DNA of 64,000 bases from Diplocarpon mali (GCA_024741835.1 JAENRP010000133.1:1-64000); one strand, 5' to 3'; shown: positions 32,848 through 47,233, counted from the stretch's first letter. Notes: generated by a model from the sequence alone, not told the origin. Program-made: numbers and translations.

Positions 32848-35800
32848 CTACTTGCTAATAAGTGCGAGTTGCTAAACGATTGTTTAAAAGCTTTAAAGGT
32901 TTAATAAACGAATAAAGCTTTTAAACTTCTAGCGGTCTAGGTTCTTAATAAGCCTATTTGTATATATTTCTTTAATAAGGAGGTAGATTATCTAAAAGCT
33001 TCCTCTTTAGTACTCTTAGCGGATCTATATATTGCTAATTTTAATATATTAAAGGCTTATTTTAATCTTCTTATTCTTTATAATAATTAGCCGAATCGTT
33101 TATTAATTATTATAATATATATTCTATTTAAAGAGGGAATCTATGCGAATCTCTTTAAAGAGGCGTTTTATAGCTATTATCTCCTTTATAGTAGAAACTA
33201 TACTATAAAGTTCTACTTTAGTAAAGGAGAGCGTAATAGTCGCTTGGCGATTCGCTTTTTAAATAATCGGTCCTTTAAATAGGAAGAAGACGTATCCTTA
33301 AAAGGATCTATAGGTCTTTTGGTCATTTTTAAAAGAAGTATTTAAAGATGCGACTAATTAGTATTCCTTAGCCTTAAAGCTATAGGCAATTCTTAAGAAG
33401 TGCGTATTATATAAGTATTAAAGCGTTTAGTCTGCGGCTAAGAGGTACTTAGAGCTTAGATTAATTAGAAAGAAAAATAGTTAGGAGGCTGTAAACGCAA
33501 CGTTTAAGCGTATTATAATCGCTATATAGAAAATAGAGCCTATTTTCTCTTAATACTCTTTTACCTTTTCTAAAGAAGCTTACCTTAAGTTCTTAACAAA
33601 TTCCTTCTTTAGTAGTAGAGTATTAAGCACTCTCCTTATATTAGCTTTAAACTTTTAAGCGATCTTCTTAATATAGGTATTATAAATTAAGGAGATCCTC
33701 TTTACCTTTTTATCTTAAATAATCCTTATTTTAAAGAACTAGGAGATATCTCTTATAATAGTAAGCTTATATACCCTCTTTAGGTCTTTAATTAAACGAG
33801 TCGCTTAATCTAGGTTAAAGGCCTTATATAATACTTAAATATCGTTAATATAAAATGCTATAAAGATTATATGATCCTTTATTATAAAAATATAAGGCTC
33901 CTTGCCTAATAGCTTAAGTTAAAGGCCCTTAAGCGTTCTTGCGAAGTTCCTATACTATAGTGCTAAAGAGTCTTTTAGCCTATAGAGCGCGCGGTCCAGT
34001 TTTATTATTATACTAAGGCGCTTAAAGCCATCTAATAGGAAGCATATGACTAAAGCACTCCTTAGGTCTTTAGGAGCGTTGATAAATGCGTTAATAATAT
34101 CAAACTACTTTACTTCTATATCAAAGTATATAGTAAGTGCTATTAGTACCTTAAAAGACCTTACTATAAGCGTAGCTATATAGGTTGAGAAAATTGAAGC
34201 TTTATCTTAGAGATCCTTTTATATAATTAGCTATAATCGGCACTTTAGAAGCTCGCTAGAGCTATTGACCTTATAGGTAAAAACCTATTTTAATAGTATT
34301 AGCAAAGGCTTTAAGTAATCCCTTTATACGATTCTCTAGCAACTCTAAGATTTTAAATTCCTAATCTCCTAGTGCCCTCCTTCTTTAAATCGTTTGCTAA
34401 AAGGGTACTTCTCTAAGTCTAGCCATCCTTTTGAAGGCTTTGGCAAAGAGCCTCAGTACTATAGGCGGTTAAAAGACTACGTTCCGTCCTTTACCTAACT
34501 ATCAATTATAGCTTTAATAATTGTATAAACTATTAAATAGTCCTTCCTATCCTCTCTTATCTATTCGTTTACTTAAAAGGTTAATATAAACTCTTGCGTA
34601 TATAAGGAGTAGGGTAAATTAATATTGCTTTAAAAGAGTATATACTTTAAAGCGGTAGTATACACTTTTAAAGTCTCTTATTACTTAATGCTTAAGTATC
34701 TTATCCTCTTTTGCTTAGGAAGAGGGAGTTCCTTCTTACGCTTTTCTTTATAAGTCTCTTCCTCTATTTTTATTATTACTAGAGGTTCCTTTCAGAGTCT
34801 AGGTAGCTCTATCTCCTAAGCCTATAGTCTTTAAGCTAGTATTATAATTTAAGGTATTATATTATTAAAGCCTGCTCCTTTTATTAGGTCGCTTCTTATA
34901 AGACTATTAAAGCTCCTCTTAGATCTTGATAGTAGTACCTTTAGCCTTTTACTAAAGTTTACTAAGGCTTGCCTTTATAATTAAAGACTTTATCTTAAAG
35001 CCCTTAAGCCATTTCTATTCTTATATAGAATAGCAGCTAAAGATCTGCTAATCGCCTTATAGAACTTATCTTTAAAGACTCCTTTAGAGTTATCTACGAT
35101 TCCTTTTTTAGTAGGGCCTCTATAGGGAATCATCACCCTTAAGCTCTAGTTGCTATTTACCTTTTTAAAAATTAATAAAGTAGCTTTTAGTTCGCTTGCT
35201 TCTACCCTTAAGTTTCTAAGCAGGTCTCTTAGAGAATTTGGATTTAAGTTAAGGCCTTTTATATTATTAGTTAAAGGCTATAAAGCAGCGTCGGTCTATA
35301 ATATAGGCTCTTCTTATATAGCAGCTTCTTTTACAGCGATTGCGTTCGGCCCTGCGATAAGCTCCGATTCCTTGAAAATGCCTTCGAACTTAGCGTCTTA
35401 AGCTCCCTCTCCCTCTCTAATCAATTGGAGGGTTATCTTAAGTTCCTAGCGCAATATAGGGTTTGCGCGCTTAGCTTTTAGACTATAAAATAGAGACTTG
35501 TCGAATTCGATATTATAAGTTATTATTACTTATTAGAGTATAGGAACTTAGATTTTATAAATATTAAAGGTGATATATCTAATTAAGTAACTTAAGTACC
35601 CTTATAGTTCAATTTTAAAGGTTAAGCGGTCCTTTTCTACCTACTTTTCCTTAATTAAAGGGTATGCGTAAGCGCTATATATATAAATGTAACTCTAATT
35701 GGGCTTTAAGCTTGCTATTATCTATTTAATAAGCAGCAGTTTATAAAATCGAAAATACTATTTAAACTAACTATAAAGAGCTTTACTTAATAAGATTATC

Positions 35801-38406
35801 TTCTTCCTAGCGAGTAGGGAGATATTATAAAGGTATATAGCAGCCTTTACAACCTTTGGCCAAAGGCTTGCTAAAAGCCTAGTATAGATCCTTATTTTAA
35901 TAAAGTATTTAATCAACTTCCTTTCTACTTGCTTTACGCCTTTATTTAATTGATATATATAAGTAGGAGTAAGCTTTAAATCGATTCCCTCCTCTTTTAC
36001 CTATCTTTAGTACTTTATAAGAGAGTCTTCTCTTAAGGAGATTATTAAAGTATTATTATCTTGCCTAATTTTGCAAATAGAAAGCCTATATTAGCGTTTC
36101 ACCTATGCTTTAAAGGCCTAAAGGACCTTTATAACTACGTTTCTGCTTTTCAATCTTAATAGGAATATCTAAAGTATACTGCTATACTTATCCTTAATTA
36201 AAAGAACCTATAAGCAACTATTATATAAGTTATTTAAAAAGTTAAAGAGATCTTAGAAGATCTTAAAAAAGGGCCTTAAAGATCGGTTCTTAAAGGTAGT
36301 ACGAGAAATAACTTACCTAATAGACGCTACTACGCATATAGGGCACTCTAGCCTTTATATTCCCCTGATCTTTACTCCCTTAGTGCACTTAACTAGCGCT
36401 TAAAGAGCCTTTGCGCCTAGGTAGCTAGCGCGAAGGTGCTAAGTATACGCGTTATTATCCCGCACCTTAATAGGTGCATAGCTAGATTAAAACCTATTAT
36501 AGAGTGTCGTCTTAGCTATAGAGAACGCTATTAAAGTAAAGAAGTTATATTAAAGTATATTTAAAAGATCTAAATAGTTAATAGGCTTATATTTAAAGAA
36601 AACGAGATTATAGTAACGCTTTAATTAAGCTCGCTTTACAAAGTCTCTAATGCTTTTAGAGTGCAAAGTAAGGTCTACTCTAGAGTATTAAAAACCCTTA
36701 TTTGCAAGGAGCCTCTCTGAGATAATATTAGTAGTAAACTCCTTTATAATAATAATATTATAAAGCGTTATCCCTATAGGAAAGCCGTTATATTATAGAA
36801 GAGAGTCTATTATATATCTATTACCTCTCTTAATAATTAAAAGTTTTAAGGTACTTACTTTAATATATTGCTATAAGTCGCTAAAAGGCTTAAAGGTACC
36901 TGCGATAAGTAAATCCTTTAAATTAATAATATAAGTAGCTGCGCAATTATCTAAGAGCGTACTTAAGGAGAGCAGGTGGCGTTTTAGCTTAAAAAGGTAG
37001 TAGATATTAAACGATTCTTCAAAAGCGTTAAAGGCAGAAGGATCTATTATTATAAAGACTAATAAGTTCTCCCTTTTATTATTTAAACTATCCTTCTTAA
37101 AGGCTAAAGCCTTTCCTTTGAATTTGTCAATTGCTATTACCGTAATATCATTCTCCTTAAGCTATGCTTAAAGACCTTTTAACTAGTCTCTTGCGTTTAA
37201 TGCCTTTTGTATTTATAAGACCTCCTTTCGCAAGGGGAGAACCTTTATATTTTCCTTGCGCCTGTCTATAGTATATAATAGTTTCTAATAGTCCTAGGGC
37301 TTTTAATAGTGATTTTTAAAGCCTCTATAAGGGCACTTAGGCCTAATCTCCCTTCTAAAGCTTATAGAGCGATTTCGAGAGCTGCTTACTAAAGCCTGTA
37401 AAGGGGTTTCAATATCTAAGAGAGACTCTTAAGTAGTAAAAACTGCTAACCCTTTATTATTAATTTCTTTATTAAATTTAATACCCGCTAAGGCGCAGCT
37501 TAGCTGCATTAGGTTATGCTTGCATAAGGTTCCTATTTGCTTATTAGTGATAATTTCCTCCTTTAGGCGAGTCGCCTAATTCGGATTGATCTTTACTATA
37601 ATTAAGTCTAAAAAGTCAATAACTCCTAGTTTCCCTTTAATTTTAAAGAGATTGTATTATTTTACTAAGTAGTACGCCTCCTACTACTCCTGGATCTACT
37701 ACTAAGTATTGGTTCTCTTAATCTTACTTTAATATAGTATATCGCAGTATTAGAGCCTTATCTAAGATTAAATAGCCTTATTAGAAGGCGCAATATTACA
37801 CTTTAAAATAGATACTAGGCCTTAGAGTAAGAGTTGCTAGTTTACTAAATTAGCATATAGGTTATTAGCAATAGTTCCACTTATAGGAGTATCTCTATCA
37901 AGTATTAAAGAAGAGAGCTTCTTAGCTTGGATTTATACTTAAGCTATTGCAAAAGCTAAGAGCGTTCTATCGACGGTCTTAAAGACCTATTCTAAGAGTA
38001 GTTTGTAGTATTTGCGTTAGGTCTTCTAAGTCTCCTTATATATATAATACTCCTTTATTAGGATTTTATATTCATCCTTAATATTTTTATAAGAAGCTTA
38101 TAAAAGAGGAGCCTTTAATAGGTCTCCTAAGGGAAAGCGAGTGTAAATCTATTTAGATAAAGTCGCTATATACTCTTTATATAATCTCGCATATACTATA
38201 CAAAGGTTAGCCGTTTCCAATTCCTTAAGCTCCTATATAAAGGGAGCTTAAGGCTTAGTCTTTATAATTAACTTAAATAGGAGCCTTAGATTGGCAAAAA
38301 TAGTAATATTATAGAGCTTAGCGAAGAATATATATTTACTAAACTACTTTACCTAAAAGGCAAAGGTATTAAGGCGAGGCTTAAAAATACTTAAAGAGTT
38401 AGATAT
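32848..38406 (-). pseudogene. gag-pol: Alpha-5 gag-pol polyprotein, single frame, RIP-degraded
   Basis: 5,559 nt in one frame (1,853 codons with the stop), from ATA (formerly ATG) at 38404-38406 to TAG at 32848-32850, the same length as Alpha-6. Gag with variant zinc knuckle near 37300-37350, protease near 36880-36960, integrase zinc region and core near 36420-35950, RT near 34450-33490 (YIDD now YIND near 33850), RNase H to about 33000. Stops are TAG/TAA. Plus-strand open stretches such as 35150-35401 are shadows. Confidence 0.92.
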
Positions 38407-38599
38407 ATTAAATAGAGTCTAGTGAAAAGGTTAGGTATATAAATGAAGTTTGCAAATAAGGTTCGATCGAAAAATAGAGATTTGTTAATTGAAAATAAAG
38501 GTCCTTTGAGTTATTATAAATACTCGAAAAGTCGGTCAAGAGCTTAAAGGGCCCTTTAGCCGGTTGTATACAAAGAGAAAGCATATTAAAGTGCTTATA

Positions 38600-38610
38600 G
38601 GGCTTATAAC
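38600..38610 (-). other. Alpha-5 primer-binding site
   Basis: GTTATAAGCCC read on the minus strand directly after the 5' LTR; fits the initiator tRNA-Met anticodon arm after undoing one RIP change. Confidence 0.7.
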
Positions 38611-38807
38611 TATAGTATAGTCGGCTAGAGGGCCTTTATTAGGTCGCTTAAGAGGCTTGTAAAAGTAGGGGAAGATAATTAATTATATTATTCTCTAATA
38701 TATATATAATAAGGAGACTTTAGAAAGAAAAGGGAGAGTCTATGACTCAGCAGAATCACGTAGAGGGTCTCCAGAATAAGTGGAGACTCCGCCCATTCTG
38801 CACGACA
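38611..38807 (-). repeat. Alpha-5 5' LTR
   Basis: 197 bp, plus strand TATAGTATAGTCGGC...CTGCACGACA; followed by TSD CTAAG. Confidence 0.95.
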
Positions 38808-38812
38808 CTAAG

Positions 38813-41267
38813 GGAATTGGTTTTAAGCCTCCTTATATATTAGTATAAGGAAAATTGAACCCTGTCTTACGCTTCCTTCCTACTTGCTATTATAAAGGAG
38901 ATATAAAAGGATTATAAAGCATTTAAAATGCTAGCTTCTCAACTAGACCTCTTACGTCTTAAAGGTTCAAAAGCTTAATAAAGCTCTTGAACTTTTATTA
39001 AGGAAGGTTTTTAATAAGGCTATTTGCGTATATGTCTTCAGTAGGGAGATAGGCCACTTAAAAGCTCCCTTTTTAATGCTCCTATTATAGCTATATATTA
39101 TATATATCAATATATTAGAGCTTTATAGAAATCCTTTAAGAGTCTTTTATAATAAGCCGTATTATCTATTGATTATTATAAAATATAGACTATAGAGCTT
39201 CCACCTTAAGCTCTATTTCCTTAAAGAACCTCCTTAAAGCCATCATCTCCTTCGCTATATACGCTACTCTTAGGAGCTCAGCCTCTATAGTAGAAGTAGT
39301 AACTATCGGTTGCTTCAAGGCCTTCCAAACGATTGCTCCTTCAAATAGGAATATAATAAAACCGTAGGAGGAGCGCCTTATCTCTGGATCATTTGCAAAG
39401 GAAGCATTTAATAATACTATTAGGTTATTTGATCTGCTAAATCGACTATAAGTGATTCTTAGGAAGCATATACTAAAAAGGTAGCGAATTATCCAATTGA
39501 TAGCTTTAAGGTATTCGGAGCTTGGATTTATATAAAAATAAGATAGCTAGGCGATTGCAAAAGCTATATCTAAGTGTAGTATAATAGCTATATATAAGGC
39601 AGAGCCTACTTTTTCCTAGAACTCCTTAATTCTCAAGTAGGGAGCTATTTCGTAGTTCTTTTTAAGTTTAAAGTAGGGGAGCGGCGTACTAGGGAAACGC
39701 TTTATATTAAGGCCGAACCTCTTTGCCATCTTCTTAATATAAGCGTTATAGAGCAGAGTAATTATACCCTGCTTCCTATCTTAAGAGACTCTTACCCTTA
39801 AGAACCATTTAACATCTCCTATAGCTATCAATTTGTATACTTTGCGCAGTCCTTCTATAGTCTTCTAAGCTTCTTCTGTATAGGAGGAGTAGTATATTAC
39901 TTATATATTATTAATATAAAAGGCTATAAATACAGTCCTCTCCTTATTAACAAATATGCAAGGCTCCTTATTAAAAGGGGTAAGCTTTAGGGACTTTAGA
40001 GTACTAGTAAAATCCTTATACTAAAGCGCTAGGGAGTCTCAAAGGCCGTATAAGGCGCAATCGAGCTCTACTACCTTATCTTTCTACTTTTAACCATTTA
40101 ATAAGAAGCAAATAACTAGCGCGCTCTAAGGGTCTCTCTTAGCATTTATAAAGGCGTTGATAATATCGAACTGTCGGAGCTTTATATCGAATTTAGCAGC
40201 TATTGCTATTATAACCCTAAAAGATCTCGATACAAGCATTATAGCGTAGGTAGAGAAAATAGAAGCTTCCTCCTAAAGATCTCCCTTTACTACTATTCTT
40301 AACCTAAAGCGGCTAATCTCCTTAAAGGAGTTTAACTTATAATTAAAGACCTACTTTAGTAGTATAGGCCTTATAGTAGCCTTGCTTCTATCGATCACTC
40401 TTTAGCAATTGCGCGCTTTTAGGTTTCTGATCTTAGTTCTAGCCCCCTCTTTAAATTGCTCTCCGAAAGGGTGATTTGCAAGCTCCTTCTAATAAGTTAG
40501 CGCTTTAAGAAGCTTATCTTAAAGTGGAATTAGAAGGGTAGAGTTTCCTTTAGAGCTTTTAGATTAAGTCGCTATAGTAATAATGTAGTATACCACTTTA
40601 TACTCTTCTTTATCAGTTCTCGCAGGCTCTTAACTTAGCTAGAAAGTCGATATAAAGCTATTTACCTACTCTAATTGATATGTTTTAAGTTCTTTAAAGG
40701 CTAATAGGAGATCCTTAATGCATATTGCATATATAGCATTCCTACTCCCTCTTTTCCTTTTTGACCTATAGAGTAGTATAGGTACCATTTCCTGCTCCTT
40801 ATTAGGCTTCTTGCATTTTCGAAAGGCCCTTATATTAAGTAATTTAAGCTAAGCTTCTATTAGTTTCAGAGAACTCCCTCTTTTAGTATTATCCTTAAGA
40901 GCTTCTATATCCTAGCGTAGCTCCCGATCGATTGGTACTTTTAGTAAGAGCTGGCGTACTTCTTTACCAATTGCTTATAATAGAGCTTTTAGTAAATAAG
41001 AGGCCTGCTCTTGCCCTTGCGATTGCTTAGTCTATATAGTAACTAAAGGCCTGGTATTGCGCTCCTTAGCGGAACTGGCATTTATAATATCGCTTTCGAC
41101 GCTCCTTCCAACTATTGACAGTTTTCTTAAAGCGTTTAACCCTTTGCTACTAGGCAGCTGCTCCTAAGTAGCTAGAGTAGAAATGCTATAAGTAGCCTTA
41201 TAAGGGATAATAGCCCTTAATAGATCTAAGCTTAGAGCTTCTATTAGTAAAAGATTAATAGGCTTAC
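38813..41267 (-). pseudogene. pol: Gamma RT and RNase H, RIP-degraded
   Basis: Minus strand. RT start LLKxVFNYKLNSFKE near 40310-40370 parallels Alpha PLKWVFTYKVNSSSE. The catalytic block reads FYINNIQV near 39900-39930 (YIDD before RIP, both Asp to Asn). RNase H runs to ...GSFxVAYLPTEDIYANSLIK near 39000-39060; pol ends near 38900. TAG/TAA stops throughout. The N-terminal side (integrase to RT linker) reaches the Alpha-6 insertion at 41267. Confidence 0.88.
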
Positions 41268-41272
41268 CTTCT

Positions 41273-41470
41273 TGTCGTGCAGAATGGGCGGAGTCTCCAC
41301 TTATTCTAAAGACCCTCTACGTGACTCCTGCTGAGTTATAGACTCTCCCTTTTCTTTCCGAAGTCTCCTTACCATATATATACTAGATAATAATATAATC
41401 AATCATCTTCTCCTACTTCTGCGAGCCTCTTAAGCGACCTAATAAAGGCCCTTTAGCCGACCGCACTATA
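41273..41470 (+). repeat. Alpha-6 5' LTR
   Basis: 198 bp, TGTCGTGCAGAATGGGCGG...GCACTATA. Confidence 0.95.
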
Positions 41471-41481
41471 GTTATAAGCCC
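41471..41481 (+). other. Alpha-6 primer-binding site
   Basis: GTTATAAGCCC immediately after the LTR; half initiator tRNA-Met type. The leader continues to 41674 without coding sequence. Confidence 0.7.
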
Positions 41482-41674
41482 TATAAGCATTTTAATATGC
41501 TTTCTCTTTGCATGCAACCGGCTAAAGGGCCCTTTAAGCTCCTAACCGACTTTTTAAGTATTTATAATAATTCGAAGGACCTTTATTTTCAATTAACAAA
41601 TCTCTATTTTCTAATCGAACCTTATTTGCAAATTTCATTTATATACCTAACCTTTTTATTAAACTCTATTTAAT

Positions 41675-44600
41675 ATATCTGACTCTTTGAGTATCTCTAA
41701 GCCTTGCTTTAATACTTCTACCTCTTAAGTGAAGTAGTTTAGTAAATATATATTCTTTGCTAAGCTTTATAATATTACCATTTTTGCCGATCTGAGACTC
41801 CTATTTAAGTCAATTATAGAGACCGAGCCTTAAGCTCCTTCTATATAGGAGCTTAAGGAATTGGAAACGGCTAACCTTTGCGTAATATATGCAAGGTTAT
41901 ATAAAGAGTATGCAGCGACTCTATTCGAATAGATTTACGCCCGCTTTCCCTTAAGAGACCTATTAAAGGCTCCTCCTTTATAGGCTTTATATAAGGATAT
42001 TAAGGATAAATATAAAATCCTAATAAAGGAGCACCATATTCGTAAGGAGACTTAGAAGACCTAATGCAAATACTATAAACTACTCTTAGAATAGGTCTTT
42101 AAGACTATTAATAGAACGCTCTTAGCTTTTGCAATAGCTTAAGTATAAATCTAAGCTAAGAAGCTCTTCTCTTTAATACCTAATAGAGATACTCCTATAA
42201 CTGGAACTACTGCTAATAACCTATATTCTATTTTAATAAACTAGCAACTCTTACTCTAAGGCCTAGTATCTATTTTAAAGTATGATATTACGCCTTCTAA
42301 TAAGGCTATTCAGTCTTAGATAAGGCTCTAGTATCGCAATATACTATACTAAGGTAAGACTAAGAGAACTAATACTTAGCAGTAGATCTAGGAATAGTAG
42401 GAGGCATACTGCCTAGTAGAATAATACAATCTCCTTAAGATTAAAGGGAGACTAGGAGTTATTGATTTTTTAAATTTAGTTATAGTAAAGATTAATCTAA
42501 GTTAAGCGATTCGCTTAAAGGAGGAAATCATTACTAATAAGCAGATGAGAACCTTATACAAGTATAACCTAATGCAGCTAAGCTACGCCCTAGCAGGCAT
42601 TAAATCCAATAGAGCGATCGATAATAAAGGGCTAGCAGTTTTTACTACTTAAGAGTCTCTCTTAAATGCCGAAACCCTTTCGCAGGCTCTAGCGAGCAGC
42701 TCTTAAAATCGCTCTATAAGCTCTAGAAGGGAGATTAGGCCTAAGTGCCTTTGTAGAGGCTTTAAAAATCACTATTAGAAGCCTTAGGACTATCGGAAAC
42801 TATTATATACTATAGATAGGCATAAGGAAAATATAAAGGTTCTCCCTTTATAAGAGGAGGTCTTACAAATACAAAAGGCGTTAAACGCAAGAGACTAGTT
42901 CAAAGGTCTCTAAGCATAGCTTAAGGAGAATAATATTATAGTAATAGCAATTGATAAATTTAAGAGAAAGGCTTTAGCCTTTAGGGAAGATGGTTCAGGC
43001 GATAAAAGGGAGAACTTACTAGTCTTTATAGTAATAGATCCTTTTGCTTTCGACGCTTTTAAAGAATCGTTTAATATCTACTACCTCTTTAAGCTAGAAC
43101 GCTATCCGCTCTCCTTAAGTATGCTCTTTAATAATTGCGCGGCTACTTATATTATTAATTCGAAGGATTTACTTATTGCAAGCACCTTTAAGCCTTCTGG
43201 CGACTTGCAGCAATATGTTAAAGCAAGTACCTTAAGACTCCTAATTATTAAGAGAGGTAATAGATATATAGCGGACTCTCTTTTATAATATAATAGCTCT
43301 CTTATAAGGATAACGCTTCGCAATATTACTATTATAAAGGAGTTTACTACTAATATTATCTTAAAGAGGCTCCTTGCAGACAAGGGTTTTTAGTACTCTA
43401 AAGTAGACCTCACTTTATGCTCTAGGAGTATTAGAGATTTTATAAAGCAAGCTTAGTTAAAGCGTTACTATAATCTCATTTTCTTTAAATATAAGCTTAT
43501 TAACTATTTGGATCTTTTAAATATGCTTTAATATAACTTCTCTACTTTAATAGCGTTCTTTATAGCTAAGACGACGCTCTATAATAGGTTTTAGTCTAGC
43601 TATACACCTACTAGGGTATAGGATGACGATGCATACACTTAGTACCTTCGCGCTAGCCACTTAAGCGCAGAGGCTCTTTAAGCGCTAGTCAAATGCACTA
43701 AGAGAGTGAAGATCAGGAGAATATAAAGGCTAAAGTGCCTTATATGCGCAATAGCATTTGCTAAGCAAGTTATTTCTTATGCTACCTTTAAAAACCGATC
43801 TTTAAGGCCCTTTTTCAAGATCTCCTAGGATCTCTTTAACTTTTTAAATAACTTATATAATAGTTTCTTATAGGTTCTTTTAATTAAGGATAAGTATAGT
43901 AATATACTTTAGACGTTCCTATTAAGATCGAAGGGCAGAGACGTAGTTATAGAGGTCCTTTAGGCCTTTAAAGCATAGGTGAAATACTAATATAGGCTTT
44001 CTATTTGCAAAATCAAGTAAGATAATAATACTTTAATGATCTCTTTAAGGGAAGACTCTCTTATAGAGTACTAGAGATAGGTAAAAGAGGAGGGAATCGA
44101 TTTAGAGCTTACTCCTACTTATATATACTAATTAAATAGAGGCGCGGAGCGAATAAGAAGGGAATTGATTAAACGCTCTATTAAAATGAGGATCTACGCT
44201 AGGCTTTTAGCAAGCCTTTAGCCAAAGGTTGTAAAGGCTACTATATACCTTTATAATATCTCCCTACTCGCTAGAAAGAAGATGATCTTATTAAGCAAGG
44301 CTCTCTATAGTTAGTTTAAGTAGTATTTTCGATTTTATAAGCTGCTGTTTATTAAGCAGATAATAGCAAGCTTAAAGCCTAATTAGAGTTGCATTTATAT
44401 ATATAGCGCTTGCGCATACCCTTTAATTAAAGAGAGGAAGGCAGGGAGGGACTGCCGAACCTTTAAAATTAAACTAAAAGGGCACTTAAGTTACTTAGTT
44501 AGATATATTACCTCTAATATTTATAGAATCTGGGTTCTTATGCTCTAGCGAGTAATAACGACTTATAATATCGAATTCGATAAGTCTCTCTTCTATAGTC

Positions 44601-47233
44601 TAGAAGCTAAGTGCGCAAACCCTATATTGCGCTAAGAACTTAAGACGACTCTCTAATTGATTAAAGAGGGAGAGGGAGCTTAGGACGCTAAGTTCGAAGG
44701 CATTTTTAAGGAATTAGAGCTTATTATAGGACTAAACGCAATCGCTATAGAAGAAGCCGTTATATAAGAAGAGCTTATATTATAAACTAACGCTACTCTA
44801 TAGCCTTTAACTAATAATATAAAAGGCCTTAATTTAAATCTAAATTCTCTAAGAGACCTGCTTAAAAACTTAAGGGTAAAAGCAAGCGAATTAGAAGCCA
44901 CTTCGCTAGTCTTTAAGAAGGCAAATAGCGACTAGAGCTTAAGGGTGATAATTCCTTATAAAGGCCCTATTAAAGAAGGAACTGTAGACAACTTTAAGGG
45001 AGTCTCTAGAGATAAGTTCTATAGGGCGATCGGCAGATCTTTAGCTGCTATTCTATATAAGAATAGAGATAGCTTAAAGGCTTTAAGATAGAGTCTTTAG
45101 TTATAAAGGTAGGCCTTAGTAAACTCTAGTAAAAGGCTAGAAGTACTATTGCTAAGATCTAGGAGGAGCTCTAATAGTCTTATAAGAAGCGACCTAATAA
45201 AAGGAGTAGGCCCTAATAATATAATACCTTAAGTTATAATACTAGCTTAAAGACTATAGGCTTAGGAGATAGAGCTACTTAAACTCTTAAAGGAACCTTT
45301 AATAATAATAAAAATAGAAAAGGAAACTTATAGAGAAAAGCGCAAGGAGGAACTCCCTCTTCCTAGGCAAAAGAGGATAAGATACTTAAGCGTTAAGTAA
45401 TAGGAGACTTTAAAAGTATACGCTACTGCTTTAAAGCATATGCTCTCTTAAAGCAATATTGATTTACCTTACTCCTTATATATATAGGAGTTTATATTAA
45501 CCTTTTAAGCGAATGAATAGATAAGGGAGGATAAGAAGGACTATTTAATAGTTTATATAGTTATTAAAGCTATAGTTGATAATTAGGCAAAGGATAAAGC
45601 GTAGTCTCTTAACCGCCTATAGTACTAAGGCTCTTTGCTAAAGCCTTCGAAAGGATGGCTAGACTTAGAAAAGCACCCTTTTAGCAAACGATTTAAGGAA
45701 AGAGGGTATTAAGAGATTAGGAATTTGGAATCTCAAAGTTGCTAGAGAATCGTATAAAGGGATTATTCAAAACCCTTACTAATACTATTAAAATAGGTTT
45801 TTACCTATAAGGTTAATAGCTTTAGCAAGCTTCTAAAGTGCTGATTATAGCTAGTTATGCAAAGGGATCTCTAAGATAAAGCTTTAATTTTCTTAACCTA
45901 TATAGCTACGCTTATAGCAAGGTCTTTTAAAGTACTAATAGCGCTTGCTATATACTTTGATATAGAAGTAAAGTAGTTCGATATTATTAATACATTTATT
46001 AATACTCTTAAAGACTTAAGGAGTGCTTTAATCATATGCTTCCTATTAGATGGCTTTAAGCGCCTTAGTATAGTAGTAGAACTGGACCGCGCGCTCTATA
46101 GGCTAAAAGACTCTTTAGCGCTATAGTATAGGAACTTTATAGGAACGCTTAAGGGCCTTCAACTTGAGCTATTAAGCAAGGAGCCTTGTATTTTTATAAT
46201 AAAGGATCATATAGTCTTTATGGCATTTTATATCGACGATATTTAAGTGTTATATAAGGCTTTTAACCTAGATCGGGCGACTCGTCTGATTGAAGACCTA
46301 AAGAGGGCGTACGAGCTTACTATTATAGGAGATATCTCCTAGTTCTTTAAAGTAAGGATTATTTAAGATAGGAAGGCAAAGAGGATCTCTTTAGTTTATA
46401 ATACCTATATTGAGAAGATCGCTTAAAAGTTTAGAGCTAATATAAGGAGAGTGCCTAATACTCTACTATTAAAGAAGGAGTTTATTAAGAACTTAAGGCA
46501 AGCTTCTTTAAAAAAGGTAAAGGAGTATTAAAAGAAAATAGGCTTTATTCTTTATATAGCGATTATAATACGCTTAGATATTACATTCGCAGCCTTTTAA
46601 CTATCTTTCTTCTTAACTAATCCAAGCTTTAAGTACCTTTTAACCGCGGACTAGACGCTTTGATACCTATATAGTACGCGCTTCTTAGGAATTGCCTATA
46701 GCTTTAAGGCTAAGGAATACTAATTGGTTGCGTCTTTAGATGCTTCTTTTAGAAATGATTAAGAGACCCGCAGATCCTCTTAAGAATACGTCTTCTTCTT
46801 ATTTAAAGGACCGATTATTTGAAAAGCGAATCGCCAAGCGACTGTCACGCTCTCTTCTATTGAAGCAAAACTCTATAGTATAGTTTCTATTGCAAAAGAG
46901 ATAATGGCTATAAAATGCCTCTTTAAGGAGATTCGCATAGACTCCCTCTTTAAATAGAATATATATTGCAATAACTAATAGATAATTCGGCTAATTATTA
47001 TAAAGAATAAGAAGATTAAGATAAGCCTTTAATATATTGAAATTAGCAATATATAGATCTGCTAAGAGTACTAAAGAGGAAGCTTTTAGATAATCTACCT
47101 CCTTACTAAGGAGATATACGCAGATAGGCTTACTAAGAACCTAGACTACTAGAAGTTTAAGAGCTTTATTCGTTTATTAAACCTCTAAAGCTTTTAAATA
47201 ATCGTTTAGCAACTTGCACTCGCTAGTAAGTAG
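41675..47233 (+). pseudogene. gag-pol: Alpha-6 gag-pol polyprotein, single frame, RIP-degraded
   Basis: Best full-length reading of the Alpha polyprotein: 1,853 codons with the stop, from ATA (formerly ATG; reads SDSLSISKPCFN) to TAG at 47231. Gag to about 42,900 with KCLCRGFKNHYxKPxDY at 42743 (Cx1Cx5Hx6C once C-to-Y is undone). Protease region ATYIINSKDLLIASTFKP near 43145. Integrase zinc region SHLSAEALxALVKCTK...CLICAIAFAKQ near 43,655-43,765; core RPFFKISxDLFNFLNN near 43,810. RT from about 45,760 with YIDD intact at 46,229-46,240. RNase H near 46,700-47,200. Stops are TAG/TAA at Trp/Gln. Frames at 43147-43383 and 44680-44901 minus are shadows. Confidence 0.93.

Larger units (their letters stand above)
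31257..38807 (-). mobile_element. Alpha-5: complete copia element, TSD CTAAG
   Basis: 7,551 bp, flanked by CTAAG at 31252-31256 and 38808-38812. Right to left: 5' LTR, primer-binding site, leader, one gag-pol frame, 3' region with antisense gene, 3' LTR. The GC-rich 3' region has resisted RIP more than pol. Confidence 0.97.
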
